Shown in pieces: positions 34,695 through 44,562 of a stretch of 64,000 bases of DNA. The notes under the pieces are model-generated. The model saw nothing but the letters and a program-made list of their open reading frames with translations. It was not told where the DNA came from and made no database searches. Position 1 is the first letter of the stretch. The number at the start of each line of letters is the position of its first letter. The position numbers were made by a program, and so were the translations under genes. Origin of the DNA: Lachnospiraceae bacterium AF51-6-b8A. GTDB lineage: Bacteria; Bacillota; Clostridia; Lachnospirales; Lachnospiraceae. The stretch covers positions 1 through 64,000 of the forward strand of contig JAQCZH010000004.1 of assembly GCA_027682585.1 (NCBI GenBank). The letters run 5' to 3'.

Positions 34695-35843
34695 CTATTC
34701 TTCAGCCAGAGCCTCTACCAGTTTTTCCATCTTCTCTCTGCTCTCCTCATTTAAAGTAGAGCGAATGGTTACCTGCGGTTCGACGATTTCAATGTTCTTC
34801 CAGCCCTCCATAATCTTCTTCATGGTACGGGCGGCCGTAGGTCCCCAGGAACCATTCTCTATCATACCGATCTTACGGCCCTGGAAGGCCTTGTTGGCCA
34901 GATGATGGAGGAAGTCCTGCATAGGCGGATAGACCTGAGCGTCATAAGAAGAGGCTGCCAGAAGCATACGATCAAAGCGGAAGGCCTGGGCGACTGCCTC
35001 AGAGACATCCACCCTGGTCAGATCCATCAGCTTTACCTCAAGTCCCCTGGACGCAAGCGCCTTCTCAGCCTCTTTGGCAGCCGCCAGGGTATGGCCGTAA
35101 ATAGAGGCGACAGGAATAAACACCCCCTTCTCCTCAGGAGCATAGGAAGACCAGGTCTGATACAATTGCAGATATCTGCCCAGATTCTCAGTCAGCTGTG
35201 GTCCGTGCAGTCCGCATATCTTGTTGATCTCAAGGCCGGACAGCTTCTTGAGCAGGGTCTGTACCTGAGGACCATACTTACCGACAATATTGAAATAGTA
35301 GCGCCTGGCCTCTGTCACCCAATCGTCTGTGACGTCGCCGCAGCCAAACTTGCCGAAGGCATCCGCAGAGAAGAGAATCTTATCCGTCACGTCATAGGTC
35401 ACCATAACCTCAGGCCAGTGTACCATGGGGGCGAAGAAAAACTGCAGCTTATGATCCCCCAGATCCAGAATATCACCATCCTGTACCATCAGCTTTCGAT
35501 CAATGGACAGATCCAGCCGAGGGAAAAAAGCATGAATCATATTAAAAGTTTTGTTATTCCCAACAACCTTTACGGCTGGATACCTGTCCAGAGCAGTCTC
35601 CAAAGAGCCGGAATGATCAGGCTCCATGTGCTGCACAATAATATAATCCAGCGACCGGCCGGCCAGAGCCGTCTCCAGGTTGTCAAGCCATTCCCTGGTT
35701 TTCCTCTCATCTACAGAATCCATCACAGCCGTCTTCTGGCCGTCAATAAAATAGGAGTTATAGGACATTCCTTCCAACAGCGGATACTGATTCTCGAACA
35801 TCTTCAAATCTCTGTCGTGGACTCCGATAAATTTGACACTCAT
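34695..35843 (-). CDS. fprA: FprA-type flavodiiron protein (A-type flavoprotein)
   Basis: 382 residues, the two-domain core length. The N-terminal metallo-beta-lactamase-like diiron domain has the ligand motif HMEPDHSG (about 79-86) with later His and Asp ligands (MVHWPEVM, FSADAFGKFG, HGPQL). The C-terminal flavodoxin domain (about 250-382) binds FMN (SIYGHTLAAAKE). Family members reduce O2 to water or NO to N2O in anaerobes, taking electrons from rubredoxin or similar carriers. GGAGGAGAG lies just before ATG. Neighbouring thioredoxin genes fit oxidative-stress defence. Confidence 0.93.
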   Translation of the reverse strand: MSVKFIGVHDRDLKMFENQYPLLEGMSYNSYFIDGQKTAVMDSVDERKTREWLDNLETALAGRSLDYIIVQHMEPDHSGSLETALDRYPAVKVVGNNKTFNMIHAFFPRLDLSIDRKLMVQDGDILDLGDHKLQFFFAPMVHWPEVMVTYDVTDKILFSADAFGKFGCGDVTDDWVTEARRYYFNIVGKYGPQVQTLLKKLSGLEINKICGLHGPQLTENLGRYLQLYQTWSSYAPEEKGVFIPVASIYGHTLAAAKEAEKALASRGLEVKLMDLTRVDVSEAVAQAFRFDRMLLAASSYDAQVYPPMQDFLHHLANKAFQGRKIGMIENGSWGPTAARTMKKIMEGWKNIEIVEPQVTIRSTLNEESREKMEKLVEALAEE

Positions 35844-35967
35844 CTTTCTCTCCTCCGCGTATCATCCGACCGGCATCGCTGCTCACAAAGATCAGTCTGC
35901 CGTACCTTTATCATAATTACCGGCTGCGGAAACTGTCTGCCGGGCAGCCACTGCCGCTATAGAACAC

Positions 35968-35999
35968 ATGCTCTGCGGCTCTTCCATTGGCATAAATTA
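35968..35999 (+). repeat. Degenerate copy of the dispersed palindromic repeat
   Basis: CTCTGCGGCTCTTCCATTGG then CATAAAT aligns with the right half of the element (CTCCG...TTCCATTGTCATGAAT) at 49937 and 60548. It lies in the leader region of fprA. Confidence 0.45.
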
Positions 36000-36088
36000 T
36001 AGCACGGACACAAGGAAACAGGAATCATCTCTCAGAAAGAAATGATTCCCGATATATCCATGCAGCCCATACGCAACTGGTTGGCCGG

Positions 36089-37093
36089 TTATTTATCCTG
36101 CTTCTTCTCAGGCACAGACAGATCTACCTGGTTCAAAATTTCCTTTAAGGTGTTGGCCGAATTCTGCAGATTGGTCAGTTCCTCGTAACTCAAGTCGATA
36201 TGCACCTTGGTCTCCACACCGGAGGAGGTGACAACAGCAGGCATAGACAGGTAAATATCCCCGATCCCATATTCTCCCTCCATCAGAGAAGAAACAGGAA
36301 GAATAGACTTCTCATTCTTTAAGATAACCTCGGCGATCCGACGAACCGCAGATGCAACGCCATAATAGGTCGCATGCTTCTTCTCAATGATCTCGTAAGC
36401 AGAATTCTTCACATCATCCGCTATCTTTCGCATTGAGGACTCATGCTGAAAATGTCCCCGAATCTCACAGAACTGATTTACATTGACGCCGGATACATCA
36501 GCCGAAGACCAGGCTACAATCTCAGAATCGCCGTGCTCACCGATGACATAAGCGTGGACATTTCTTGCATCCACATCCAGATGCTCTCCAAGCATATACT
36601 TAAGACGCGCCGAATCAAGCACTGTTCCTGAACCAATGACGCGCTCCTTGGAAAAACCGGAGAGCTTCCAGGCTACATAGGTCAGGATATCAACCGGGTT
36701 TGACACGATCATCAGAATACCGCCGAAACCACTGTCCCTGACCTGGGGGATGATGGACTTAAAGATTCCGACATTCTTATTGACCAGATCAAGACGGGTC
36801 TCCCCCGGCTTCTGGGCGGCGCCGGCCGTCACAATCACCAGGGCGGCATCCCTGATATCGTCATAGTCTCCCGCATAGATGCGCTGAGTCGTTGAGAAGG
36901 GAATTGCATGGCTGATATCCATCGCCTCTCCCTCTGCTCGATTCTTATCAGCGTCAATCAAGACGATCTCAGAGGCAATGCCAGACTGCATGATTGCGTA
37001 GACACTGGTAGACCCGACAAATCCACAGCCGATCATAGCGACCTTGCGGGGATTGATATTGGCATTTTCTAAAACATTGGACATTGTATTCAC
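36089..37093 (-). CDS. ldh: L-lactate dehydrogenase
   Basis: 334 residues. It reduces pyruvate to L-lactate, regenerating NAD. The N-terminal Rossmann motif is VAMIGCGFVGSTSVYA (about 18-33). NAD contact and active-site blocks are VTAGAAQKPGETRLDLV (substrate loop with Arg), IVSNPVDILTY and the catalytic-His segment GEHGDSEIVAWS. Malate dehydrogenase is less likely because the loop has the lactate-type Gln (AAQKPGETR). The start is GTG 37093 or ATG 37084, neither with a strong ribosome site. A terminator-like hairpin ends only about 12 bases upstream, hinting at attenuation. Confidence 0.94.
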   Translation of the reverse strand: MNTMSNVLENANINPRKVAMIGCGFVGSTSVYAIMQSGIASEIVLIDADKNRAEGEAMDISHAIPFSTTQRIYAGDYDDIRDAALVIVTAGAAQKPGETRLDLVNKNVGIFKSIIPQVRDSGFGGILMIVSNPVDILTYVAWKLSGFSKERVIGSGTVLDSARLKYMLGEHLDVDARNVHAYVIGEHGDSEIVAWSSADVSGVNVNQFCEIRGHFQHESSMRKIADDVKNSAYEIIEKKHATYYGVASAVRRIAEVILKNEKSILPVSSLMEGEYGIGDIYLSMPAVVTSSGVETKVHIDLSYEELTNLQNSANTLKEILNQVDLSVPEKKQDK

Positions 37094-37104
37094 ACTTTCT
37101 CTGC

Positions 37105-37140
37105 AAAAAGGGAGTTACAGATTCTCTACCGTAACCCCCT
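37105..37140 (-). terminator. Hairpin with U tract directly upstream of ldh
   Basis: On the minus strand AGGGGGTTAC, a loop, GTAACTCCC, then TTTTTGC. It lies about 80 bases past the eno stop and about 12 bases before the ldh start. An extended -10 sequence TGCTAGAAT (37157-37165) lies upstream of it, so it may be both the eno terminator and an ldh attenuator. Confidence 0.75.
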
Positions 37141-37217
37141 CTGACTCAACAATCAGATTCTAGCACGAATCCACCAGGCTTGGGGAATTCAAAGTCTTGT
37201 TTTTGATAAAATACGGC

Positions 37218-38546
<1,329 letters not shown>

Positions 38547-38557
38547 TTACAAATGCG

Positions 38558-38586
38558 ATTTTATCACAGACAATCGCCTCCGTAAA
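38558..38586 (-). promoter_or_regulatory. Promoter of eno
   Basis: On the minus strand TTTACG (38581-38586), 17 bases, TAAAAT (38558-38563), about 40 bases before the start codon. Confidence 0.6.
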
Positions 38587-38609
38587 CCGGATTCACCCCT
38601 TGTCATGAA

Positions 38610-38813
38610 TCAGATTCCCAGCTTCTTCGCTTCTTCATTGAGGAAGCTCACAACGGGCTCAACCGGAAGATTATGCACCCTGCAGGCCTCCTCCAGAGTC
38701 TCCATACGGGAGACAGAGCAGGAAGTACAGTGCATTCCCAGGCCCAGCAATACCTCATTCATATCCGGGCTGTCTGCCAGGATATCTCCAAGAAGCGTAT
38801 CTTTATCCCACAT
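38610..38813 (-). CDS. DUF1858 domain protein
   Basis: 67 residues. It has the short helical DUF1858 fold with GMHCTSCSVSRMETLEEAC (about 26-44), the CXXC motif being a likely redox disulfide. Such domains occur beside or fused to hybrid-cluster (Hcp) and other redox proteins. ATG 38813 has AGGAGG upstream. It is divergent from a Crp/Fnr regulator, so a role in nitrosative or redox response is possible but unproven. Confidence 0.88.
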   Translation of the reverse strand: MWDKDTLLGDILADSPDMNEVLLGLGMHCTSCSVSRMETLEEACRVHNLPVEPVVSFLNEEAKKLGI

Positions 38814-39101
38814 CGCTTGGTTACCTCCTTCGACTCTACAGTGCTAAGCATAAACTATCTTTGATTATTTTCTGTTGTAATAGCAACACTTTTGTAGTAA
38901 TTATAGGTATATATTGTTAGAAACCAAACATAAATCTACGATCAGCGAATATCAATTGTCATGAGCAGCAGAAACACGCCTCATCAGCGTCCACAGTCAT
39001 GAACAATGGAGCGCAGATTCACGGATATCCATTGGCGGAAACAAGGCAACAAATACCTGCTCGATATGTCATTCATGGATAAAAAACAAGGAGATAAGAC
39101 C

Positions 39102-39779
39102 ATGGTCAAATACGAAGAATATCTTCCCGTACTCAAAAAATCAAATCTCTTTCTTGGCGTATCCGAGAATGAGATCCAACATATGATGTCCTGCATGAAC
39201 CCGCAAAAACGGGCCTACGAGAAGAACGAGACCATCCTTCGGGCGGGTGAGCAGATCCACAGCTTCGGTCTGCTTCTGAGCGGAACCGCTTTGATTGAAA
39301 AAGAGGATTTCTGGGGCAACGTCGCCGTTATGTCCGCCCTCTCCTCCGGCTCTATGTTCGCTGAAGTTTATGCGGCTCTGTCACAGATCCCAACCGACGT
39401 CACTGTCATCGCCACTTCCCACTGCGAAATCATGTTCTTCGATCTCTCCGCCTTCACAACTCTCTGCGGAGAATCCTGCAGCTACCACAGCCGTATCATC
39501 CAGAATGTCATGACTTCCATCGCCCGAAGGACTCTGCAGCTGAATCAGAAAATTGACTGTATCTCCAAGAGGACCATTCGCGATAAACTTATGGCCTACT
39601 TATCCTCTGAGAGCATGCGCCAGCACAGCAATACCTTCGATATCCCCTATAACCGCCAGCAACTGGCAGACTACCTTTTCGTCGATCGCTCAGCCCTCTC
39701 CAATGAAATCAGCAAACTGACCAGGGAGGGACTGATCCGAAGCCAGCGGAACCATTTCGAAATTCTCAGAGAAATCTGA
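39102..39779 (+). CDS. Crp/Fnr family transcriptional regulator
   Basis: 225 residues from ATG at 39102 (AAGGAG upstream). The extension above it has no family resemblance. A cyclic-nucleotide-binding-like domain (about 10-130, KNETILRAGEQIHSFGLLLSG and GSMFAEVYAAL) is followed by a C-terminal winged helix (YNRQQLADYLFVDRSALSNE). The N-terminal four-Cys cluster of Fnr is absent, and the ligand pocket lacks the Arg/Ser set of Crp, so the effector is unknown. Its position opposite a DUF1858 gene recalls HcpR-type nitrosative-stress regulators, but that is inference. Confidence 0.88.
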   Translation: MVKYEEYLPVLKKSNLFLGVSENEIQHMMSCMNPQKRAYEKNETILRAGEQIHSFGLLLSGTALIEKEDFWGNVAVMSALSSGSMFAEVYAALSQIPTDVTVIATSHCEIMFFDLSAFTTLCGESCSYHSRIIQNVMTSIARRTLQLNQKIDCISKRTIRDKLMAYLSSESMRQHSNTFDIPYNRQQLADYLFVDRSALSNEISKLTREGLIRSQRNHFEILREI

Positions 39780-39881
39780 GAATTTTTCAGCTGCTGCTAA
39801 CTTTTCCCCTGACAGAGTCCAGCCAGCTCCGACGTCGGGGATAGCTCTTAGCTTTTCCGGATCATTTCCTGAGGGGATGCC

Positions 39882-40058
39882 TCAAAAAGCCTGGTGACGC
39901 ACAATCTCGTACTCGTCATTGCTCTGATAGTAAGGGCAGAATCTTGTATTACCCTGTAAAAAGCGCACCATATCGTCCTCATCCAGATTCAAATCACAGA
40001 TATAGCACTCTCCCTCATCATCCCAGAGATAATTATTGCAAAGTTCACATTGATCCAT
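39882..40058 (-). CDS. DUF6472-like small Cys-rich protein
   Basis: 58 residues from ATG at 40058, with GCGGAGGCGG upstream. A longer in-frame reading would run inside the next gene. CELCNNYLWDDEGECYICDL contains two CXXC-like pairs, followed by CPYY, so it should bind a metal such as zinc. The acidic middle and EYEIVRHQ end match the small DUF6472 family of Lachnospiraceae. Its function is unknown. It is coupled to the following membrane protein gene, whose stop lies 20 bases before it. Confidence 0.8.
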   Translation of the reverse strand: MDQCELCNNYLWDDEGECYICDLNLDEDDMVRFLQGNTRFCPYYQSNDEYEIVRHQAF

Positions 40059-40077
40059 ACCGCCTCCGCTCAATGGC

Positions 40078-40578
40078 TCAATGCAGAACCAGCCCCAGAA
40101 GACCATAGCTGACAGCCGACATAATAACCGTCGCAATGGCAACTCCAACCAGTTCCGCGATAACTGCCTTCCTGATATCCATTTCCAAAAGCGCAGCAAT
40201 CAGCGATCCTGTCCAGGCACCGGTCCCAGGCAGGGGGATTCCGACAAAGAGAGCAAGCCCCCAGAACTCTGCATTGGAAACCTGTCCGGACTTCTTCATG
40301 GCTCTGGTCTCCAATTTCTCGACCAGCTTCCCCATCCTCTTGAATTTTTTCATCCAGGAGAAAATCTTACGAATAAAGAGCAGGATGAATGGAATGGGTA
40401 TGATATTCCCAATGATACAGATGGGAATCGCGGTCAGAAGAGGGATCTTGAGCAGGCTGGCAGCCAACAGTCCCCCGCGCAGCTCCAGAAGGGGAATCAT
40501 TGATATGATAAAAACAATTGCCTCTTTTGATATATACTGTCCCAGTGTTGATGCAAACCAGGTAACAAGCGCTTCCAT
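40078..40578 (-). CDS. Small multi-drug export family protein (COG2426)
   Basis: 166 residues, about four membrane segments. The family hallmarks are ISMIPLLELRGGLLAASLL (about 25-43) and FVGIPLPGTGAWTGSLIAALL (about 111-131), the latter a re-entrant-type GTGAW motif. Despite the family name, export of drugs is not established; DedA-like folds are suspected. It precedes the 58-residue Cys-rich protein on the same strand. Confidence 0.88.
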   Translation of the reverse strand: MEALVTWFASTLGQYISKEAIVFIISMIPLLELRGGLLAASLLKIPLLTAIPICIIGNIIPIPFILLFIRKIFSWMKKFKRMGKLVEKLETRAMKKSGQVSNAEFWGLALFVGIPLPGTGAWTGSLIAALLEMDIRKAVIAELVGVAIATVIMSAVSYGLLGLVLH

Positions 40579-40660
40579 AAAATCGCCCTCTTCTTTCGTC
40601 TGTACTATTTACATTTCACGGGCATCCCGCGGCGCTCCATGCTCATTTGAATCTCAAGGG

Positions 40661-41722
40661 TCAATGATCCGCCAGATAGCGATCCAGGAAATCAACCATC
40701 TCCCGCATCTGCTGATCTGTACCGATACTGATGCGCAGATAGTTGTCAATCCTCGGCAGCGCAAAGTGTCGGACAAGGATTCCTGTCTCCTTCAATGCGT
40801 GAAATATCTCTTCAGCGGACAACCGCTCATGTCTTGCAAAAATAAAGTTCGTTCTGGAATCAAAGAAGGAAAATCCCAAGCGCCGAAGCTGCTTCTTAGT
40901 CCACTCCCGGCTGGCAATCACTCTGGCCAGCTGTGTCTGAAAATAGTCCTCATCCTCCATTGCGGCAGCTCCCAGCTTCTGCGTAATTCGATCCATTGTG
41001 TAGGAGTTAAAGGAATTTCTGACATTCCAGAGCGCCCGGATCAGTTCAGGATTGCCCATGGCAAAGCCAATACGACTTCCTGCCAGAGCACGGGACTTGG
41101 AGAAAGTCTGCACCACCAGCAGATTGTCATACTGCTCAATCAGAGGCAGAAGACTGACCGCACCGAAATCCACATAGGCCTCATCAATAATAACAACCGA
41201 ATCCGGGTTCGCTCTGATGATCTGCTCTAATTTCTCTCTGCCCGCATCAATACCGGTAGGAGCATTGGGGTTTGGAATAATAATGCCTCCATTTTCCCCT
41301 GCATAATCTTCAGGATGAATCTCAAAATCTTTATCCAGCGGGATTTTTCGATAGGGAATATCAAACGTCTCCGCCCAGACATCATAAAAAGAATAGGTAA
41401 TATCCGGGAAGAAAACAGGACTCTGCGAATGAAAAAAAGTCATAAAGGACATGGCCAGAACATCATCCGATCCCACTCCGACAAAGACCTGTTCTCTCCC
41501 CAATCCGTATCTTCCGGCAATAGCATCCAGCAACAGTGTTGACGATGGATCCGGATATCTGTTCAACTCCTCCGCATCAAAGCCGCGCAGAATCCGCTCG
41601 ACTGCCGGTGCCGGCGGATAGGGATTCTCATTGGTGTTCAGTTTGATCAGCTTTCTCTGCTTTGGCTGCTCCCCCGGAACATAAGGCCTGACCCGGCGGA
41701 TCCTTTTCTTCCACCCGTACAT
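40661..41722 (-). CDS. hisC: Histidinol-phosphate aminotransferase
   Basis: 353 residues from ATG at 41722 (AGAGG upstream). A PLP enzyme of fold type I. The opening VRPYVPGEQPKQRKLIKLNTNENPY and the nucleophile block VVQTFSKSRALAGSRIGFAM (PLP Lys in SKS) are those of HisC, as is NYLRISIGTDQQMREMVDFL at the end. It makes histidinol phosphate in histidine synthesis. No other his gene is present; stand-alone hisC genes of this branch may also transaminate aromatic amino acids. Confidence 0.9.
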   Translation of the reverse strand: MYGWKKRIRRVRPYVPGEQPKQRKLIKLNTNENPYPPAPAVERILRGFDAEELNRYPDPSSTLLLDAIAGRYGLGREQVFVGVGSDDVLAMSFMTFFHSQSPVFFPDITYSFYDVWAETFDIPYRKIPLDKDFEIHPEDYAGENGGIIIPNPNAPTGIDAGREKLEQIIRANPDSVVIIDEAYVDFGAVSLLPLIEQYDNLLVVQTFSKSRALAGSRIGFAMGNPELIRALWNVRNSFNSYTMDRITQKLGAAAMEDEDYFQTQLARVIASREWTKKQLRRLGFSFFDSRTNFIFARHERLSAEEIFHALKETGILVRHFALPRIDNYLRISIGTDQQMREMVDFLDRYLADH

Positions 41723-41770
41723 ACATATCCTCTCTGGAAAGATCCATCTCACAAACGTCTTGGAATCTTC

Positions 41771-43576
41771 CTACTCATGATCCGTATTGACTGCCTGCTC
41801 ATGCTCTTCTACCTTGGCCGCCTCTGCCATCGCAGCTGCAAACTTGCTCTGCGCCTGTTTCAGGACGGACAGATTATAGATATCCTTCTTCTGCGCTGCA
41901 GACAGACTGTGATAGGCGTCGGTCGCCGCCTTGGCTGCATCTGCGCTGGAACCAGACTTAGCTATCTGGTTAATGACAGCCTGAACCGCTCCATCGGTAC
42001 AGGAAGTCTCTGTCCCCGGCAGGTTGTAGACGACAACCGGCATGCCGACGGAGACATTGGCGAATACATTTCCCGCAACAGATGGAGGAAGATTGACACA
42101 GCCGTGAGATCCATTGGTCAAATAGTTCTTCCCACCGTAGTTGGACTTCCAGGGGGCGTCATGCAGTCCGATCCCTCCATCAAAAGGCATCCAGTACTTA
42201 ACTGGACTGGCGTAGGAGGTTCCGTCGTCATTTTTCCCGCGAAGCGTCCGGTTGGCTTCATGGCTCTTAACCCGGAAGATACCCGGATTGGTCTGGTGAT
42301 TATTGACCGGCTTTCCGGTTGTTACCGCCGTATCTACCACCCTCTTGCCATCCTTATAGACGAAAAGATGCTGGGCGGTCAGATTGACCTCGACATAACT
42401 GTTGCCAATATCGTCGCCGGCGCCGCCCGCCGCCTTCTGAGAGAAGGTCAGATCGCGGGTCAGATCCCCTGTGTCTGTCAGATTTTCTTTGAGGGCATTG
42501 AACTCCCCCTCCTGATCCACCTTCCTTCCATAATCTCCAGAGGAAAGATTGACCACTGCCCCATAGGAGGTGTGAAAACTGCGGCTCTTGCCAACCGTAT
42601 CATATTTGCCTGCCAGTTCCCCGACATAAGCCCTGATCTCCTCGTCCTTAAAGACCATATTCGCATTCTCGTCGATTCCAAGCCATGAAATGATTTTCTC
42701 CTGTGGGACAGTTTCCTGATCACCTCCAATCTGCAGAGTAATTCTCGTCTGGGCAATCCGATTCATTTTCCCAATCAGTTCTGTCAGTCGGCTGTCATCT
42801 GACTTGAGAGTCGGCTGCACTGCATAGTCAGCCAAAGAGATTTCCGCCTGCATATCAACAATGGCGTCGGCCAGAGCCTCCTTGAATCGAGCAGAATCAA
42901 TATTATTCCCGTACACCTCCTTCTGAACAACATAAGATTTCTGCTGCTGATCATAGATTAAATCGGCATTCTTCGTCTGTACAAGGTCGGTCCGACTGAC
43001 CTCCGGGAGAGCGTCAACAATGGCATTTAACTTATCGCGATTGAGCTTCCATCCCTGTATCTTCTGTTCCAACTTATCGCCGAAGAGATAGCGGGGCCAG
43101 AGAAATGCCTGCTGGCTGGCCAGTAGACGGTTTAAATCGCTTGCCTGAAGATTGTCGGACAGATCGATCATATCCGGAGTAATCACCTGTTCGGTGGCTC
43201 CGTCGGCAGTCTTGACAACCATATGATACGTCTTTTCTCTGGCTGCAAGAGTGTCCGCCATTTGCTGCGCCGTCTTTCCAAAGGCATTTGCCCCATTGAC
43301 TCTGCTGTTCGGGACAAAATGACTCCTGAAAAAAATTCCAACGCCAAGATAAGCGGCGGCCAGAATCCCCGCACAACAGCCGACAATCAGCAGCTTCCTG
43401 GGCCCCCGCTTCTTTTCCTGTTCTTCATCCATACTCTGCTCCCTGTCTTTTTCATCACAAATTGGACTTATTATAGCATAATCCCCGCCAGCTGGCTCTG
43501 CCGTCATCGGAGACTCCTGCTCCCTCAGAGTTCCTGTTCCGTCTTCTCCACGCAATGCCGAGAATTTGGCACCCAT
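41771..43576 (-). CDS. L,D-transpeptidase (YkuD) with N-terminal membrane anchor
   Basis: 601 residues if started at ATG 43576 (AAGGAG close upstream); a start at 43435 (GGGAG upstream) would give 554. The membrane anchor is KLLIVGCCAGILAAAYLGVG, then a PG-binding region (about 130-370) and the YkuD domain with the catalytic GSHGCVNLPP and LHDAPW. It forms 3-3 cross-links in peptidoglycan outside the membrane. An Ala-rich tail of about 70 residues (AADAAKAATDAYHSLSAAQK) follows. With the upstream start, the first eight codons or so overlap nothing, but the frame stays open into hslO. Confidence 0.88.
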   Translation of the reverse strand: MGAKFSALRGEDGTGTLREQESPMTAEPAGGDYAIISPICDEKDREQSMDEEQEKKRGPRKLLIVGCCAGILAAAYLGVGIFFRSHFVPNSRVNGANAFGKTAQQMADTLAAREKTYHMVVKTADGATEQVITPDMIDLSDNLQASDLNRLLASQQAFLWPRYLFGDKLEQKIQGWKLNRDKLNAIVDALPEVSRTDLVQTKNADLIYDQQQKSYVVQKEVYGNNIDSARFKEALADAIVDMQAEISLADYAVQPTLKSDDSRLTELIGKMNRIAQTRITLQIGGDQETVPQEKIISWLGIDENANMVFKDEEIRAYVGELAGKYDTVGKSRSFHTSYGAVVNLSSGDYGRKVDQEGEFNALKENLTDTGDLTRDLTFSQKAAGGAGDDIGNSYVEVNLTAQHLFVYKDGKRVVDTAVTTGKPVNNHQTNPGIFRVKSHEANRTLRGKNDDGTSYASPVKYWMPFDGGIGLHDAPWKSNYGGKNYLTNGSHGCVNLPPSVAGNVFANVSVGMPVVVYNLPGTETSCTDGAVQAVINQIAKSGSSADAAKAATDAYHSLSAAQKKDIYNLSVLKQAQSKFAAAMAEAAKVEEHEQAVNTDHE

Positions 43577-43598
43577 TCTCTCCTTATCTGCAGCCCGG

Positions 43599-44483
43599 TC
43601 AATCCCTCTTTGCCTTGGCCTGAATTTCACCCAGATCCTCTCTGGTAAAATGATAGACCTGACCGCAGAACTGACATTTCACTTCAACCGTCTTCCCCTC
43701 TTCAATCATTTCCTGTAAGTCCCCGGCGGGCAGTGAAATCAGCGTCCGCTCTACCTTCTCTCTGCAGCAGCCGCAGAAAAAGGCGGCAGGCAGTGTCTCT
43801 ATCATCTTCGGCTCAAGACCATCCAGGACCTGCGCCAACATATCCTCAGGCCGACTGCCTTCCATAAGCATTTCTGTGACGTCTGAAATGTGAGACAGAT
43901 TCTTCTCCAGCTGATCAATCACCGCATCTTCTGTAAAGGGCATAAGCTGAATAATAAATCCGCCCGCCGCGAGGACATTCTCATCTGTCCCCACCAGAAC
44001 ACCCAGTCCAACCGCGGAGGGGATCTGCTCGGAAGCAGCGAAATAATAAGTCAGGTCATCGCCGATCTCTCCGGTCTGAATGGCAACGGTTCCGACGTAC
44101 GGTTCTCTGAGTCCCAGATCTTTGATGACGCGAAGCGTTCCCTGTCCTACCGCGCTGCCCACATCCAGGTGGCCGTTGGATTTCGCCGGCAGACAGACCT
44201 CGCTGTTGCCGACAAATCCCTTGACATGCCCTCGCGAATCCGCCGTTACAGTCATATTCGCAAGTGGGCCGTCGCCAAGGAATTGCAGCGTCATCTCATC
44301 ATCCTTCCCCTTCATCATAGCCCCCATCATAAGAGCCGCAGACAGACTTCTGCCAAGAGCCGCGGTTGCAAGCGGGCTGGTTCTATGCCTCTCGTGAGCT
44401 GCCTGAACCAATCCCCTCGAACTGACAGCGAAAGCCCTGATCTGATCTCCGGCCGCCGTTCCTCTGACAATGTAATCTTCCAT
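43599..44483 (-). CDS. hslO: Redox-regulated chaperone Hsp33
   Basis: 294 residues. A holdase chaperone activated by oxidation and unfolding. The C-terminal zinc-binding redox switch is intact: CGC in FFCGCCREK (about 236-239) and CXXC in CQFC (about 271-274). The N-terminal domain shows YIVRGTAAGDQIRAFAVSS and LGRSLSAALMMGAMMKG. The ATG at 44483 has AGGAG upstream. The L,D-transpeptidase gene follows within 25 bases. Confidence 0.96.
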   Translation of the reverse strand: MEDYIVRGTAAGDQIRAFAVSSRGLVQAAHERHRTSPLATAALGRSLSAALMMGAMMKGKDDEMTLQFLGDGPLANMTVTADSRGHVKGFVGNSEVCLPAKSNGHLDVGSAVGQGTLRVIKDLGLREPYVGTVAIQTGEIGDDLTYYFAASEQIPSAVGLGVLVGTDENVLAAGGFIIQLMPFTEDAVIDQLEKNLSHISDVTEMLMEGSRPEDMLAQVLDGLEPKMIETLPAAFFCGCCREKVERTLISLPAGDLQEMIEEGKTVEVKCQFCGQVYHFTREDLGEIQAKAKRD

Positions 44484-44562
44484 TGTTAACTCCTGTTTTC
44501 TTTTTGCTCTGAGAATTGCTCAAGTGCCACAGTATTTTCCATGTATCCCGGAGCTCTCCAGA

